From Sphingopyxis macrogoltabida (GTDB taxonomy: Bacteria; Pseudomonadota; Alphaproteobacteria; Sphingomonadales; Sphingomonadaceae), in the NCBI RefSeq assembly GCF_001307295.1, contig NZ_CP012700.1, positions 809,001 through 873,000 on the forward strand: a DNA stretch of 64,000 nucleotides, read 5' to 3'. A program made the translations under genes and the position numbers. Below, piece after piece: positions 50,966 through 61,892 of this stretch (position 1 is the stretch's first letter; every line of letters begins with the position of its first letter). The notes beneath the pieces are model-generated. The model ran no database searches. It was not told where the DNA came from and was given only the letters and a program-made list of their open reading frames with translations.

Positions 50966-53260
50966 TCAATCGCCGAGATCGACGCCATGCGCGCTCGCCC
51001 ATTGCTGATACTGGCCGCGCGGGTCGGCAGAGGGCTGCGCGAGGATGGCAGGCATTGCGGCGCGCAGCGCGCCGAGGTCGAGCGAGCGGATCATCGCCTT
51101 GACCGGTCCGACGCCTGCGGGAGTGATCGACAGCCGCTCGATCCCGACGCCGAGCAGGGCCATCGCTTCCAAAGGGCGCCCGCCCATTTCGCCGCATACG
51201 CCCAGCGCGACCTTGCTGCCCGCGACGATTTTGACGACGCGCGACAGGTAACGCATGACCGTCGGCGACAGCCAATCATAGCGCTCCGCCAGTCGCGGGT
51301 GGGCACGGTCGGCGGCGAAGAGGAACTGGGTGAGGTCGTTGGTGCCGATCGACAGGAAGTCGAGGTGCGGCAGCATCAGGTCGAGCGTTTCGACCAATCC
51401 CGGAACCTCGAGCATCGCGCCATAGCGGATTGCGACCGGCAACTTCTTGTTGTGGCTTGCGAGCCACGCGCGCTGGCCGACGAACAGGTCGCGCGCCGCT
51501 TCATATTCCCACGGTTCGGACACCATCGGGAACATCACATTCAGCGTCCGCCCGGCCGCCGCTTCCATCAGCGCGCGCGCCTGGACCTTGAGCAATCCCT
51601 CGCGTTCGAGCGCGAGGCGCAGCGCGCGCCACCCCATCGCCGGATTTTCCTCCAGCGCGGTGTCGGTGTTCATATAGGGCAGCGCCTTGTCGCCGCCGAT
51701 GTCGACGGTGCGAAAGATCACCGGCCGGTCGCCCGCGGCATCGAGCACGTCGCGATAGAGGCGCTGCTGGCGTTCGCGCGCGGGCAGGGTCGCCGAGACG
51801 AGGAACTGGAATTCGGTGCGGAACAGCCCGATGCCGCGTGCCCCGGTCAGGTCCAGCGCCGCAACATCCTCGCGAAGGCCGGCGTTGATCATCAGCTCGA
51901 TCGGCACGCCGTCCTTCGTCACCGCAGGCAGGTCGCGCAGCGTCGCGAGGTTGGCGCGGCGCTTTTGCGAGATTTCGAGCTTGGCGTCGAAAGCGTCCTG
52001 GATCGCCTGCGTCGGGCGGACCTGCAGCGTGCCGGCGCCGGCGTCGATGAGCAGCAGATCGCCTTCGCGGATCGACGTGCGCACGTCGCGGACGCGGCCC
52101 AGAACGGGAACTCCCATCGCGCGCGCGACGATGATGACGTGGGCGGTCAGCGATCCTTCCTCGAGCACGACGCCCTTCAGGCGGCGGCGATCATATTCGA
52201 GCAGTTCGGCGGGACCGAGGTTGCGCGCGATCAGGATCGAGTCCTGCCGCAGGCCCATTTGCGCGGCGGTGCCCATCTGGCCCGACACGATCCGGATGAG
52301 CCGGTTCGACAGATCCTCAAGGTCATGCATGCGGTCGCGCAGCAGCGGGTCGTCGATCTGGCGCATGCGCATCCGGGTGCGCTGCTGGACGCGCTCGATC
52401 GCCGCTTCGGCGGTCAGGCCGCTGTCGATTGCTTCGTTGATCCGGCGGGACCAGCCTTCGTCATAGGCGAACATCTTGTAGGTCTCGAGGACCTCTTCAT
52501 GTTCGCCGCCGACGCCAAACTCGGCCTGGCTGGTCATGCGGTCGATCTGTTCGCGCATCTTGTCGAACGCGGCATAGACGCGGTGGCGTTCCGCCTCGAT
52601 GTCGTCGGCGACGGTGTGCTCGATGGTGATGCGCGGCTGGTGGAAAACCGCGATCCCTGCGCCCATGCCGTCGACGAGCTTCTGTCCGGCCAGCCGCTGC
52701 GCCGACTGGTCGGTCGCTGCGGCGTCGATGCGCGCCGCGGTGTCGACGAGATCGGCGTTGGCGATCAGTTCGGACAGCACCATCGCGACGGTCTGCAGTG
52801 TCTCGATCTCGATATCGGCATAGCGGCGCGGGTCGCTGTGCTGGACGCAGAGCACGCCGACGGCGCGCTCGCGGCGGATGATCGGCACGCCGGCAAAGCT
52901 GTGGAACAATTCCTCGCCGGTTTCGGGGCGATAGGAAAAGTCGGGATGCGCCGCCGCTTCGTCGAGGTTCAGCGTTTCGATCTGGTCGGCGATCGTGCCG
53001 ACAAGGCCTTCGCCGAGCGCCAGCCGGGTGACATGTACGGCCTCCTGCTTCAGCCCGCGCGTCGCATAGAGTTCGAGCGAGCCGTCGCGCAGCAGGTAGA
53101 TCGAGCAGACCTCGCTATCGAGGCATTCGCCGATAATGCCGACGACCTGGTTGAGCTTGCTTTGCGCATTGGTCCGCGCCGCCATGACTTCGTGCAGCCG
53201 GGTCAGGATCGTGCGCGCTGACTGGGCGGCGGTCGAGGGCGGGGGTGGGGCGTTGGTCAT
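50966..53260 (-). CDS. ptsP: Phosphoenolpyruvate-protein phosphotransferase PtsP (nitrogen PTS enzyme I)
   Basis: 764 residues. N-terminal GAF domain (~30-165), PTS enzyme I N-terminal domain, the phospho-His region GSLTAHVIIVARAMGVPVLG (active His in LTAHV), and the C-terminal PEP-utilising TIM barrel (GIGLFRTEFQFL, GGDKALPYM, MLEVPGLVETLDLMLPHLDFLSIGTNDLTQFLFAADR, GVCGEMGG). EI-Ntr passes phosphate to NPr and EIIA-Ntr to sense nitrogen and potassium status. It stands alone, with no ptsO or ptsN nearby. Confidence 0.97.
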   Translation of the reverse strand: MTNAPPPPSTAAQSARTILTRLHEVMAARTNAQSKLNQVVGIIGECLDSEVCSIYLLRDGSLELYATRGLKQEAVHVTRLALGEGLVGTIADQIETLNLDEAAAHPDFSYRPETGEELFHSFAGVPIIRRERAVGVLCVQHSDPRRYADIEIETLQTVAMVLSELIANADLVDTAARIDAAATDQSAQRLAGQKLVDGMGAGIAVFHQPRITIEHTVADDIEAERHRVYAAFDKMREQIDRMTSQAEFGVGGEHEEVLETYKMFAYDEGWSRRINEAIDSGLTAEAAIERVQQRTRMRMRQIDDPLLRDRMHDLEDLSNRLIRIVSGQMGTAAQMGLRQDSILIARNLGPAELLEYDRRRLKGVVLEEGSLTAHVIIVARAMGVPVLGRVRDVRTSIREGDLLLIDAGAGTLQVRPTQAIQDAFDAKLEISQKRRANLATLRDLPAVTKDGVPIELMINAGLREDVAALDLTGARGIGLFRTEFQFLVSATLPARERQQRLYRDVLDAAGDRPVIFRTVDIGGDKALPYMNTDTALEENPAMGWRALRLALEREGLLKVQARALMEAAAGRTLNVMFPMVSEPWEYEAARDLFVGQRAWLASHNKKLPVAIRYGAMLEVPGLVETLDLMLPHLDFLSIGTNDLTQFLFAADRAHPRLAERYDWLSPTVMRYLSRVVKIVAGSKVALGVCGEMGGRPLEAMALLGVGIERLSITPAGVGPVKAMIRSLDLGALRAAMPAILAQPSADPRGQYQQWASAHGVDLGD

Positions 53261-53325
53261 TGACTCCCTGCTATCAGAAGCAGGGGGTCAACGCCAAGGC
53301 CGCACGTGATTTTGTCGGACGATGC

Positions 53326-54078
53326 TCAGGGGTTGGTGCCGCCCGTCGGCGGGATCGCCGGCGGTCCGACGGTCACCGACGTATCGGTCGGCACCGTCGT
53401 CGTCAGCGGGGCTGGGGCGCTGGTCACCGGCGGCGGCGCGGCATATTTGGCATCCCATGCCGCGACATCGACCTGATATTTCGCATAGGCTTCGTAAAAA
53501 TCGATGAAGGGCTGGTCGAGCCGCGCGAGATGCGCGGGCGCCTGCTCGACGACCTGCGCGCTCGGTGTCGACGACACGATCTGCGCGATCTCGTTTGCGC
53601 GGGCGCAAAATTCGCGCTGCGCGGGGGGCTGGGCGAAATAGTTGAACAATTGCGTCGACAGGCGATCGCGCGGCGCGATGCCGTTGTTGCCGTTTTCCTT
53701 GCCGAGATCCTTGATCACCGTCTTTTCGGTCGCCTTGATCACCTTGGCATGCGCCTTGATGATATTGTTGTAGGCCGACACCAAAGTTGCTTCCTCGAGC
53801 CCGCGGCAGCCGATCGCCGCGACATTGAGGCCGATTTTCATCTGCCAGAAGGCGCGGTCGCCGGTCATGTGGCTGTTTGCGGTGACGAAGCGGCCGTCGA
53901 TCCCGCGTCCCGGCAGGATCTGGGTGAGCGCAGCGCTGCCCGGCGGAATCGGGCGCGGCGGGACGACGATCACCGGCGGCGGGGGCGGCGGGGGCGGAGG
54001 TGGCGGCGGCGGTTTGGGTGCGCAGGCGGCGACGCTCGCCAAAAGCCCGGCCACAACGATCTTACGCGACAAATTCAT
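53326..54078 (-). CDS. Predicted lipoprotein with poly-proline tract
   Basis: 250 residues from the second of two ATGs (54076-54078), better spaced from GGGGAGA than the first. The signal peptide ends in a lipobox-like ASVAAC, then a run of 13 prolines (about residues 23-35), a Pro/Val stretch, and a ~170-residue alpha/beta domain with two Cys (AAIGCRGLEEA, REFCARANEI) and a Thr/Pro-rich tail. The proline run may act as a spacer through the peptidoglycan. The folded part resembles no family I can name. It lies between ptsP and a nitronate monooxygenase-like gene, all on the minus strand. Confidence 0.85.
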   Translation of the reverse strand: MNLSRKIVVAGLLASVAACAPKPPPPPPPPPPPPPVIVVPPRPIPPGSAALTQILPGRGIDGRFVTANSHMTGDRAFWQMKIGLNVAAIGCRGLEEATLVSAYNNIIKAHAKVIKATEKTVIKDLGKENGNNGIAPRDRLSTQLFNYFAQPPAQREFCARANEIAQIVSSTPSAQVVEQAPAHLARLDQPFIDFYEAYAKYQVDVAAWDAKYAAPPPVTSAPAPLTTTVPTDTSVTVGPPAIPPTGGTNP

Positions 54079-54110
54079 CATATTCTCCCCAACCGCACCA
54101 GCATGCGGCC

Positions 54111-55115
54111 TCAACCCCGAGCGTGCAAGGCGGCTTCGGCCTGTTGCACTAAAGCCGCGATGATATCGGCGACGCTCTCTTCCTGCGTTACCATACCCAC
54201 AGATTGCCCTGCCATTAACGAACCGTTTTCGACGTCGCCGTCGATCACCGCGCGGCGAAGCGCTCCCGCCCAATAATGCTCGATCTCGAGCTGCGCCTCC
54301 GCCATGTCGACCTCGCCGCCGTCGAGGCGGTTCGCGACCTCGCGCTGCTTGGCGGTAAATGCCTCGGTCCCCGCATTTTTGAGCGCACGAACCGGGATCA
54401 CCGGCAGGCGCGGGTCGATCTGAACACTCGCCACGGCTTCGCGCGCCGACGCGCGCATGAAGGCTTTCTTGAAATTGGGGTGGGCGATGCTTTCGGTCGC
54501 GCAGACGAAGCGCGTGCCGAGCTGGACGCCCGACGCACCCATTTCCAGATAGGCGGCGATCGCCTCGCCGCGGCCGATGCCGCCGGCGACGAAAATCGGC
54601 ACTTCGTCCGCGAGCGAGGGCAGGATTTCCTGTGCGAGCACGCTGGTCGACACCGGGCCGATATGGCCGCCTGCTTCCATCCCCTCGATCACCAGCGCGT
54701 CGACGCCCGAGCGGACGAGCTTCTTGGCGAGCGCGAGGGTCGGGGCGAAGCAGATTACCTTCGCGCCCGATGCCTTGATTGCTTCGAGGCTGCCTTTGGG
54801 CGGCAGCCCGCCCGCGAGCACGACATGGCCGACGCCATGTTTTGCGCACACGTCGATCAGATCGAACAACTGCGGGTGCATGGTGATCAGGTTGACGCCG
54901 AAATTGCGCGTTGCGAGCGCCTTGGTCGCGGCAATTTCGGTATCGAGAAGTTCGGGCGTCATCGCGCCACAGGCGATGACGCCGAAACCGCCCGCATTGC
55001 TGATCGCGCTGACAAGGCTTCGTTCGGAAACCCAGCTCATCGCGCCGCAAAGGATCGCGTAATCACTGCCCAGAAGCGCGGTTCCGCGCGCCATCAGATC
55101 ATTAATTTTGCTCAT
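54111..55115 (-). CDS. Nitronate monooxygenase / 2-nitropropane dioxygenase-like flavoprotein
   Basis: 334 residues from ATG 55113-55115. FMN-binding TIM barrel motifs: GAMSWVSERSLVSAISNAGGFGVIACG, NFGVNLITMHP, VIEGMEAGGHIGPVS, FVAGGIGRGEAIAAYLEMGASGVQLGTRF. Class I NMO and FabK-type enoyl-ACP reductases share these. The tail EVDMAEAQLEIEHYWAGALRRAVIDGDVENGSLMAGQSVG is common in this group. The physiological substrate may be a nitronate such as propionate-3-nitronate or an enoyl-ACP. Confidence 0.92.
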   Translation of the reverse strand: MSKINDLMARGTALLGSDYAILCGAMSWVSERSLVSAISNAGGFGVIACGAMTPELLDTEIAATKALATRNFGVNLITMHPQLFDLIDVCAKHGVGHVVLAGGLPPKGSLEAIKASGAKVICFAPTLALAKKLVRSGVDALVIEGMEAGGHIGPVSTSVLAQEILPSLADEVPIFVAGGIGRGEAIAAYLEMGASGVQLGTRFVCATESIAHPNFKKAFMRASAREAVASVQIDPRLPVIPVRALKNAGTEAFTAKQREVANRLDGGEVDMAEAQLEIEHYWAGALRRAVIDGDVENGSLMAGQSVGMVTQEESVADIIAALVQQAEAALHARG

Positions 55116-55305
55116 TGAAACCGCCTTTGCCAGCACTGGGACTCGCGCGCAATCCCCGGCGTTCGCACCCTTGTCGACCCGTCGCACCCCTGAATCGCTT
55201 TGGCGCAGCAACCGAACCTTTCGGCGCAGAAAGCAAATCAATCATTGTCTACTAAAAAACTTGATATAGGTTGCGCGTCGACTCAAAAACGAAGGGAAGG
55301 ACAAG

Positions 55306-55476
55306 ATGACCCATCCGAAAACCGAAGCGGAAAGCGCGCAGGAAGCGACGCCGCGCGCGGTGCAGACCGTGCTCGACGCGCTCGAAAAGCTGCGCTTCGG
55401 GGCGATCCAGCTGACCGTCCACGAGGGCCGGCTGGTGCAGGTCGATGTGACAGAGCGCCACCGCTACCCCAACTGA
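55306..55476 (+). CDS. YezD family protein (DUF2292)
   Basis: A short gene of 56 residues, ATG 55306 with GGAAGGA upstream. The protein has the YezD core: AVQTVLDALEKLRFGAIQLTVHEGRLVQVDVTERHR, ending KY/RYPN. In many bacteria DUF2292 genes lie with sulfate, sulfonate or cysteine genes. Here it is 95 bp before a TonB receptor, probably co-transcribed. The upstream gap has an AT-rich patch (55240-55272) suited to a promoter. A sulfur-starvation role is an inference from family context only. Confidence 0.85.
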   Translation: MTHPKTEAESAQEATPRAVQTVLDALEKLRFGAIQLTVHEGRLVQVDVTERHRYPN

Positions 55477-55570
55477 ATTCAAAACTCCCAACGGGGGGCA
55501 GGCGTCCTCCGCAACCTGCTGCAGACCGGACGACCGGATGTGGTGATTTCTCTTGCAACAGGAAATAACC

Positions 55571-58111
55571 ATGACCGCGAAATACCCGTCCGTCCGCCGC
55601 CGTGTGCAGGCGTCTTCCGTCACCCTTTCGCTTCTGCTGGCGCTGGGCGCGACCCCGGCCGCGGCCGAAGAAGCGTCCGCCGACAGTGCAGTGAACGGTG
55701 TGGCCCTTGCCACGACCACCGCCGCTACGGCTAATGCCTCTGCAGCGGCCGACGACGATGCCAGCCGCGGCGACGTGATCATCGTCACCGCCCGCCGCCG
55801 CCAGGAAACCGCGCAGGAAGTGCCGGTGGCGATCTCGGTCATTCGGGGCGATTCGATCGAGGCGACGGGCAATTTCAACGTCGTGAAGCTTCAGCAACTC
55901 GCGCCGACGTTGCAGGTCTATACCTCGAACCCGCGCAACACGTCGGTCAACATTCGCGGCATGGGCGTGCCGTTCGGCCTGACCAGCGATGGCTTCGAGC
56001 AGGGCGTCGGCATCTATGTCGACGACGTCTATAATTCGCGTGTTGCCGCCGCGACCTTCGACTTTCTGGATGTCGAGCAGGTCGAGGTGCTGCGCGGTCC
56101 GCAGGGCACGCTCTACGGTAAGAACACCACCGCCGGCGCGATCAATATCACGACCAATCAGCCGACCTTCGATTTCGAGGGCAGGGCCGAGGTCAGCGTC
56201 GGCAACCTCAACTACCGGCAGGCGAAGGCCGCCATCTCGGGCCCGCTGACCGACAAGATCGCCGCGCGCATCGCCATCGCCGCGACCAGCCGGCGCGGTA
56301 CGCTCTACAACGTCACCAGCGACCGCTGGATCAACGAACAGGATAATCTGGGCCTGCGCGGCCAGCTCCTGTTCCAGCCCAACGAAGATCTCAGCATCAC
56401 GCTTGCGGGCGACTACAGCCGGCAGGATCCCGAATGCTGCGGCACGACCTATGTCCGCGTCGGTGCGACGCAGCGTGCGCCCGGCCGCCAATATGACGCG
56501 CTGGTCGCCGCGATCAACGCCGCCAATCCGGGTCGCAACTATGCGGTGCCGAGCACCAATCCATACGACCGCCTGACCGATCTCGACGCCAGCCTCAATG
56601 CCGGCAACAAGATCGGCGGCGTTTCGGCGCGGGTGAAGTGGGACGTCGGTCCGGGCACCTTCACCTCGATCACCGCATGGCGCTTCTGGGACTGGCAGCC
56701 CGAGAACGACCGCGACTTCACCGGTCTCTCGATCGTCTCGAAATCGCAAAATCCGTCGCAGCAGGACCAGTACAGCCAGGAGTTCCGTTACAACTACGAA
56801 AGCGACAAGCTCGACTTCGTCGTCGGCCTGTTCGGCTTCAAGCAGCGGATCGATACGCAGGGGACCGAGCAGCAGGGTGCGGACGCCAGCAAGTGGAGCC
56901 TGACCGGCGCCAATGCCGACAATCCGGCCATCCTCGAAGGGCTGACCGCCACCAACACGCAATATCTCAAGAGCACCAGCGCCGCTCTGTTCGGCCAGCT
57001 TAGCTGGAAGGTGACCGACGCCCTGACCATCCAGCCGGGCGTGCGCGTCAACTATGACAAGAAGTCGGGCTTTTACGAACGCGTCGTGACCAACGGTCAG
57101 GGCCAGGTCATCAGCTGTACGCCCATTCCGGCGCCCGGCACGGTGGCAGGATTTTCGGCGCAGTGCGGCGTTTATCAGCCGCAGCTCAGCACGCCGTCGG
57201 ACAGTGCCTGGAACTTCACTTACGATTTCAACGTGAACTACAAGGTCGCGCCCGACATCCTTGCCTATGCGACCTATGCCAAGAGCTTCAAGACGCTGGG
57301 CATCAACCAGAACGGCTTGCCGCTCAACGCCGACAATAGCGTCAACTACGACGCGAGCACGGTGAAGCCCGAATCGATCAACCACTTCGAGGTGGGGCTC
57401 AAGACGCAGTTCCTCGATCGCCGGGCGACCTTCAACCTGTCGGCGTTCCGCACCGACATCAAGAATTTCCAGGCGACGGTGAACGGCGGCCAGTTCGGCA
57501 CGGTGCGCGGCTATCTCGCCAACGCCGACAAGGTCCGGACGCAGGGTATCGAAGCCGACCTCAAGATCGTCGCGAGCGATCGCTTCACCGCTTATGCCAA
57601 CGGCGCCTATACCGACGCGAAGTACAAGAAGTTCACCAACGCGCCATGCCCGCCCGAACTGTCGGGCGGCACGCTCCAGCCGGACGGCGCCGAACCCGAT
57701 TATTCGCAGCCCGGCGTTCCCGGCGCGCTCAGTCCGCGGCAGTGCGACATTTCCGGCCAGCGTCTGCCGGGCGTGTCGAAATGGGCCTTTTCCTATGGTG
57801 CGGAGACCAATGTTCCAGTGACGTTGCTGGCGAAGGAAGGGCAGGTCTATCTGGGCGTCGACGGCAATTATCGCTCGCACTGGAATTCGAATGCGTCGCC
57901 GTCGATCTACACCAACGTCAAGGGCTATGCGCTGACCAACTTCCGGGTCGGCTTCCGGGCCGAGGGCTTCGACGTCTTCGGCTGGGTACGCAACGCTTTC
58001 GACGTCAACTATATCGAATTGTTGCAGGTCGCCCCCGGCAACACCGGCTTGATCGCCGGCACCGTCGGCGACCCGCGGACCTGGGGCGGCACGGTGAAGT
58101 TCAACTTCTGA
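55571..58111 (+). CDS. TonB-dependent receptor
   Basis: 846 residues from ATG 55571 with AGGAAA upstream (TTG 55553 is less likely). Signal peptide (to ~38, ending AAAE), an Ala-rich stretch, plug domain with VIIVTARRRQETAQEVPVAISVI and VEVLRGPQGTLYGKNTTAGAINI, and a beta-barrel ending GGTVKFNF. It is of the sphingomonad iron-complex or carbohydrate type often linked to aromatic or sulfonate uptake. With the YezD gene upstream, an organosulfur compound is a possible substrate. The hairpin 58119-58136 follows the stop. Confidence 0.93.
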   Translation: MTAKYPSVRRRVQASSVTLSLLLALGATPAAAEEASADSAVNGVALATTTAATANASAAADDDASRGDVIIVTARRRQETAQEVPVAISVIRGDSIEATGNFNVVKLQQLAPTLQVYTSNPRNTSVNIRGMGVPFGLTSDGFEQGVGIYVDDVYNSRVAAATFDFLDVEQVEVLRGPQGTLYGKNTTAGAINITTNQPTFDFEGRAEVSVGNLNYRQAKAAISGPLTDKIAARIAIAATSRRGTLYNVTSDRWINEQDNLGLRGQLLFQPNEDLSITLAGDYSRQDPECCGTTYVRVGATQRAPGRQYDALVAAINAANPGRNYAVPSTNPYDRLTDLDASLNAGNKIGGVSARVKWDVGPGTFTSITAWRFWDWQPENDRDFTGLSIVSKSQNPSQQDQYSQEFRYNYESDKLDFVVGLFGFKQRIDTQGTEQQGADASKWSLTGANADNPAILEGLTATNTQYLKSTSAALFGQLSWKVTDALTIQPGVRVNYDKKSGFYERVVTNGQGQVISCTPIPAPGTVAGFSAQCGVYQPQLSTPSDSAWNFTYDFNVNYKVAPDILAYATYAKSFKTLGINQNGLPLNADNSVNYDASTVKPESINHFEVGLKTQFLDRRATFNLSAFRTDIKNFQATVNGGQFGTVRGYLANADKVRTQGIEADLKIVASDRFTAYANGAYTDAKYKKFTNAPCPPELSGGTLQPDGAEPDYSQPGVPGALSPRQCDISGQRLPGVSKWAFSYGAETNVPVTLLAKEGQVYLGVDGNYRSHWNSNASPSIYTNVKGYALTNFRVGFRAEGFDVFGWVRNAFDVNYIELLQVAPGNTGLIAGTVGDPRTWGGTVKFNF

Positions 58112-58118
58112 AACGGTG

Positions 58119-58136
58119 CCCCGGCGAAAGCCGGGG
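58119..58136 (+). terminator. GNRA-capped hairpin after TonB receptor
   Basis: CCCCGGC-GAAA-GCCGGGG: a perfect 7-bp GC stem with a GAAA tetraloop, eight bases after the receptor stop. No T-run follows, so it may be a half REP element (same motif as the element at 37899) that also blocks RNA decay or ends transcription. Confidence 0.5.
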
Positions 58137-58175
58137 CCGGGGTCTGGTAGCGGCCGATTTAGGTCTTACCTCTCT

Positions 58176-58250
58176 TCGTCACCCCGGACTTGATCCGGGG
58201 TCCATGACTTCGGTGCCGCAGTGGATCCCGGATCAAGTCCGGGATGACGA
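58176..58250. repeat. REP-like palindromic element, type 1, copy 2
   Basis: Same length (75 bp) and nearly the same sequence as 31258-31332, with CCCGGACTTGATCCGGG-type ends in inverted orientation. Only a few internal bases differ. Located between the TonB receptor and the terminator of the convergent miniprotein gene. Confidence 0.88.
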
Positions 58251-58330
58251 AGTGAAGGAAGCTATGTCCGCTCCCCACCCTAAAACCGTCATTCGGTCTG
58301 GAGGCTGCTTCCGCCATGACCGCCAAAAGA

Positions 58331-58362
58331 AAAGGGCCGCTCCCTCGAGGGGGCGGCCCTTT
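58331..58362 (-). terminator. Strong intrinsic terminator, bidirectional
   Basis: AAAGGGCCGC (58331-58340) pairs with GCGGCCCTTT (58353-58362) around a 12-base loop, with A- and T-runs on the outside. It lies 20 bp beyond the stop of the minus-strand miniprotein gene and can also serve the plus strand. Confidence 0.85.
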
Positions 58363-58382
58363 CTCATGCAGGTTGACGTGGG

Positions 58383-58538
58383 TCAGCGCTGCTGCGGGTT
58401 CTCGCGGCCCTGTCCGGGGCGCTGATCGCTGCCGGGCTGGCGGTTCTGACCGCCCTGCTGTTGCTGCTGGCGGCGCTGCTCTTCGTCGCGATCCGCCTGC
58501 GGCTTTTTCTCATTCTGCTGGTTGGGGGTGTTAGCCAC
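58383..58538 (-). CDS. Gln/Arg-rich miniprotein (51 aa, GTG start)
   Basis: A small gene: GTG at 58536-58538, with AAGGAGA about nine bases upstream on the minus strand, and a stop followed after 20 bp by a strong terminator. The protein starts VANTPNQQNEKKPQAD and is dominated by Gln, Arg, Asn and Gly, with a short Gln run and QPGSDQRPGQG; it has no hydrophobic core and is expected to be disordered. Ribosome-binding site, length and terminator together indicate a real gene. Function unknown. Confidence 0.7.
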   Translation of the reverse strand: MANTPNQQNEKKPQADRDEEQRRQQQQQGGQNRQPGSDQRPGQGRENPQQR

Positions 58539-61083
<2,545 letters not shown>

Positions 61084-61147
61084 TCCGGCGCGCCGGTCCC
61101 GCATCATGCTGCGGGGCCGGATGCGGCCACAGGACGACAGGTCGCGG

Positions 61148-61189
61148 CCCGCTCCCGGGGACATGGGCCTGGGAGCGGGTCTTCTTTTT
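61148..61189 (+). terminator. Intrinsic terminator of katG
   Basis: CCCGCTCCC (61148-61156) pairs with GGGAGCGGG (61171-61179), then TCTTCTTTTT. A further imperfect stem (CCGGTCCCGC/GCGGGGCCGG) lies just after the stop codon. Confidence 0.85.
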
Positions 61190-61225
61190 GGGCCTTAAAG
61201 CCACAAAAACCCCGCATGCGCGCGT

Positions 61226-61654
61226 TCAAACTGTGTCCTTTGTGCCTTTAAGCGGTGCGGCATCCTCGCGCAGCGCCGAACGGACAATGTCCATGTCGGG
61301 GCCGCCGGATACGTCGATCGCACCGCCCTTCAGCACGCGTATAATCGTAACGCCGTTAAGCGCGCGATCCATCGCGATGCTGAATTGATGGGTGCGCCCC
61401 ATCGAAATCGCCCGATCCCATGCAGCGGCGAAGCTCGCCGCGTCAGGCCGGTCGCGAAGGCGATAGGCCGAGCGCCGCCCCATGCCGACAGCCTTCGCCG
61501 CCCGTCCGACGGACCCCATCGCTTCGAGGGCGCGGATGAAATTGGTCTGGGTTTCGGGCGTCCAGCCATCGGCGCGGCGCCGCTGCGCGGGAACGGGGGT
61601 AAAGGCGAGGCAGGTATCCGCAAGCAGCGGGCCGGGTGGAGTGGTGTGTTCCAT
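61226..61654 (-). CDS. Hypothetical protein with helix-turn-helix segment
   Basis: 142 residues. After a Pro-rich start, residues ~30-75 (GWTPETQTNFIRALEAMGSVGRAAKAVGMGRRSAYRLRDRP) form a helix-turn-helix resembling DNA-binding segments of terminase-small-subunit-like or sphingomonad hypothetical regulators; the rest continues SFAAAWDRAISMGR and a short beta region. No partner genes indicate a role. It is convergent with katG, past the katG terminator. Confidence 0.75.
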   Translation of the reverse strand: MEHTTPPGPLLADTCLAFTPVPAQRRRADGWTPETQTNFIRALEAMGSVGRAAKAVGMGRRSAYRLRDRPDAASFAAAWDRAISMGRTHQFSIAMDRALNGVTIIRVLKGGAIDVSGGPDMDIVRSALREDAAPLKGTKDTV

Positions 61655-61762
61655 CCGACAGTATGGAGCATGGCGGGATAATGTAGGAAAGCCTTTTTCG
61701 GTGCTTTCGTGGTGGCGGGAGGACGGCTACCGGCCGAAGGCTGCCGTTTGGGCCAACCTTAC

Positions 61763-61845
61763 CCGTTCGCATCGAGCGAAGTCGAGATGCCCCTCATGCT
61801 GGGCGTAAGGCCGACGGGTGTCTCGACTTCGCTCGACACGAACGG
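61763..61845. repeat. REP-like palindromic element, type 4
   Basis: An 83-bp element with inverted ends (CCGTTCG...TCGAGCGAAGTCGAGA and its complement), each with an inner GCGAAG/CTTCGC palindrome. It lies in the 238-bp gap between the HTH gene and the TPR-like gene. Same architecture as the elements at 31.3, 37.9 and 50.3 kb but a different sequence. Confidence 0.8.
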
Positions 61846-61892
61846 AAATAAAGGGCGGTCAGGAATCCACCCCAAAGCCGATGGCCCCAACG

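Noticed and set aside
50825..53221. A ~800-codon plus-strand frame opposite ptsP
   Set aside because: Composition is typical of antisense GC-rich DNA and no motif is seen; ptsP on the minus strand has complete catalytic motifs.
55477..55570. Riboswitch between the YezD gene and the TonB receptor
   Set aside because: The GC-rich stretch can form local stems, but I could not match it to a known SAM, SAH or cobalamin riboswitch core.
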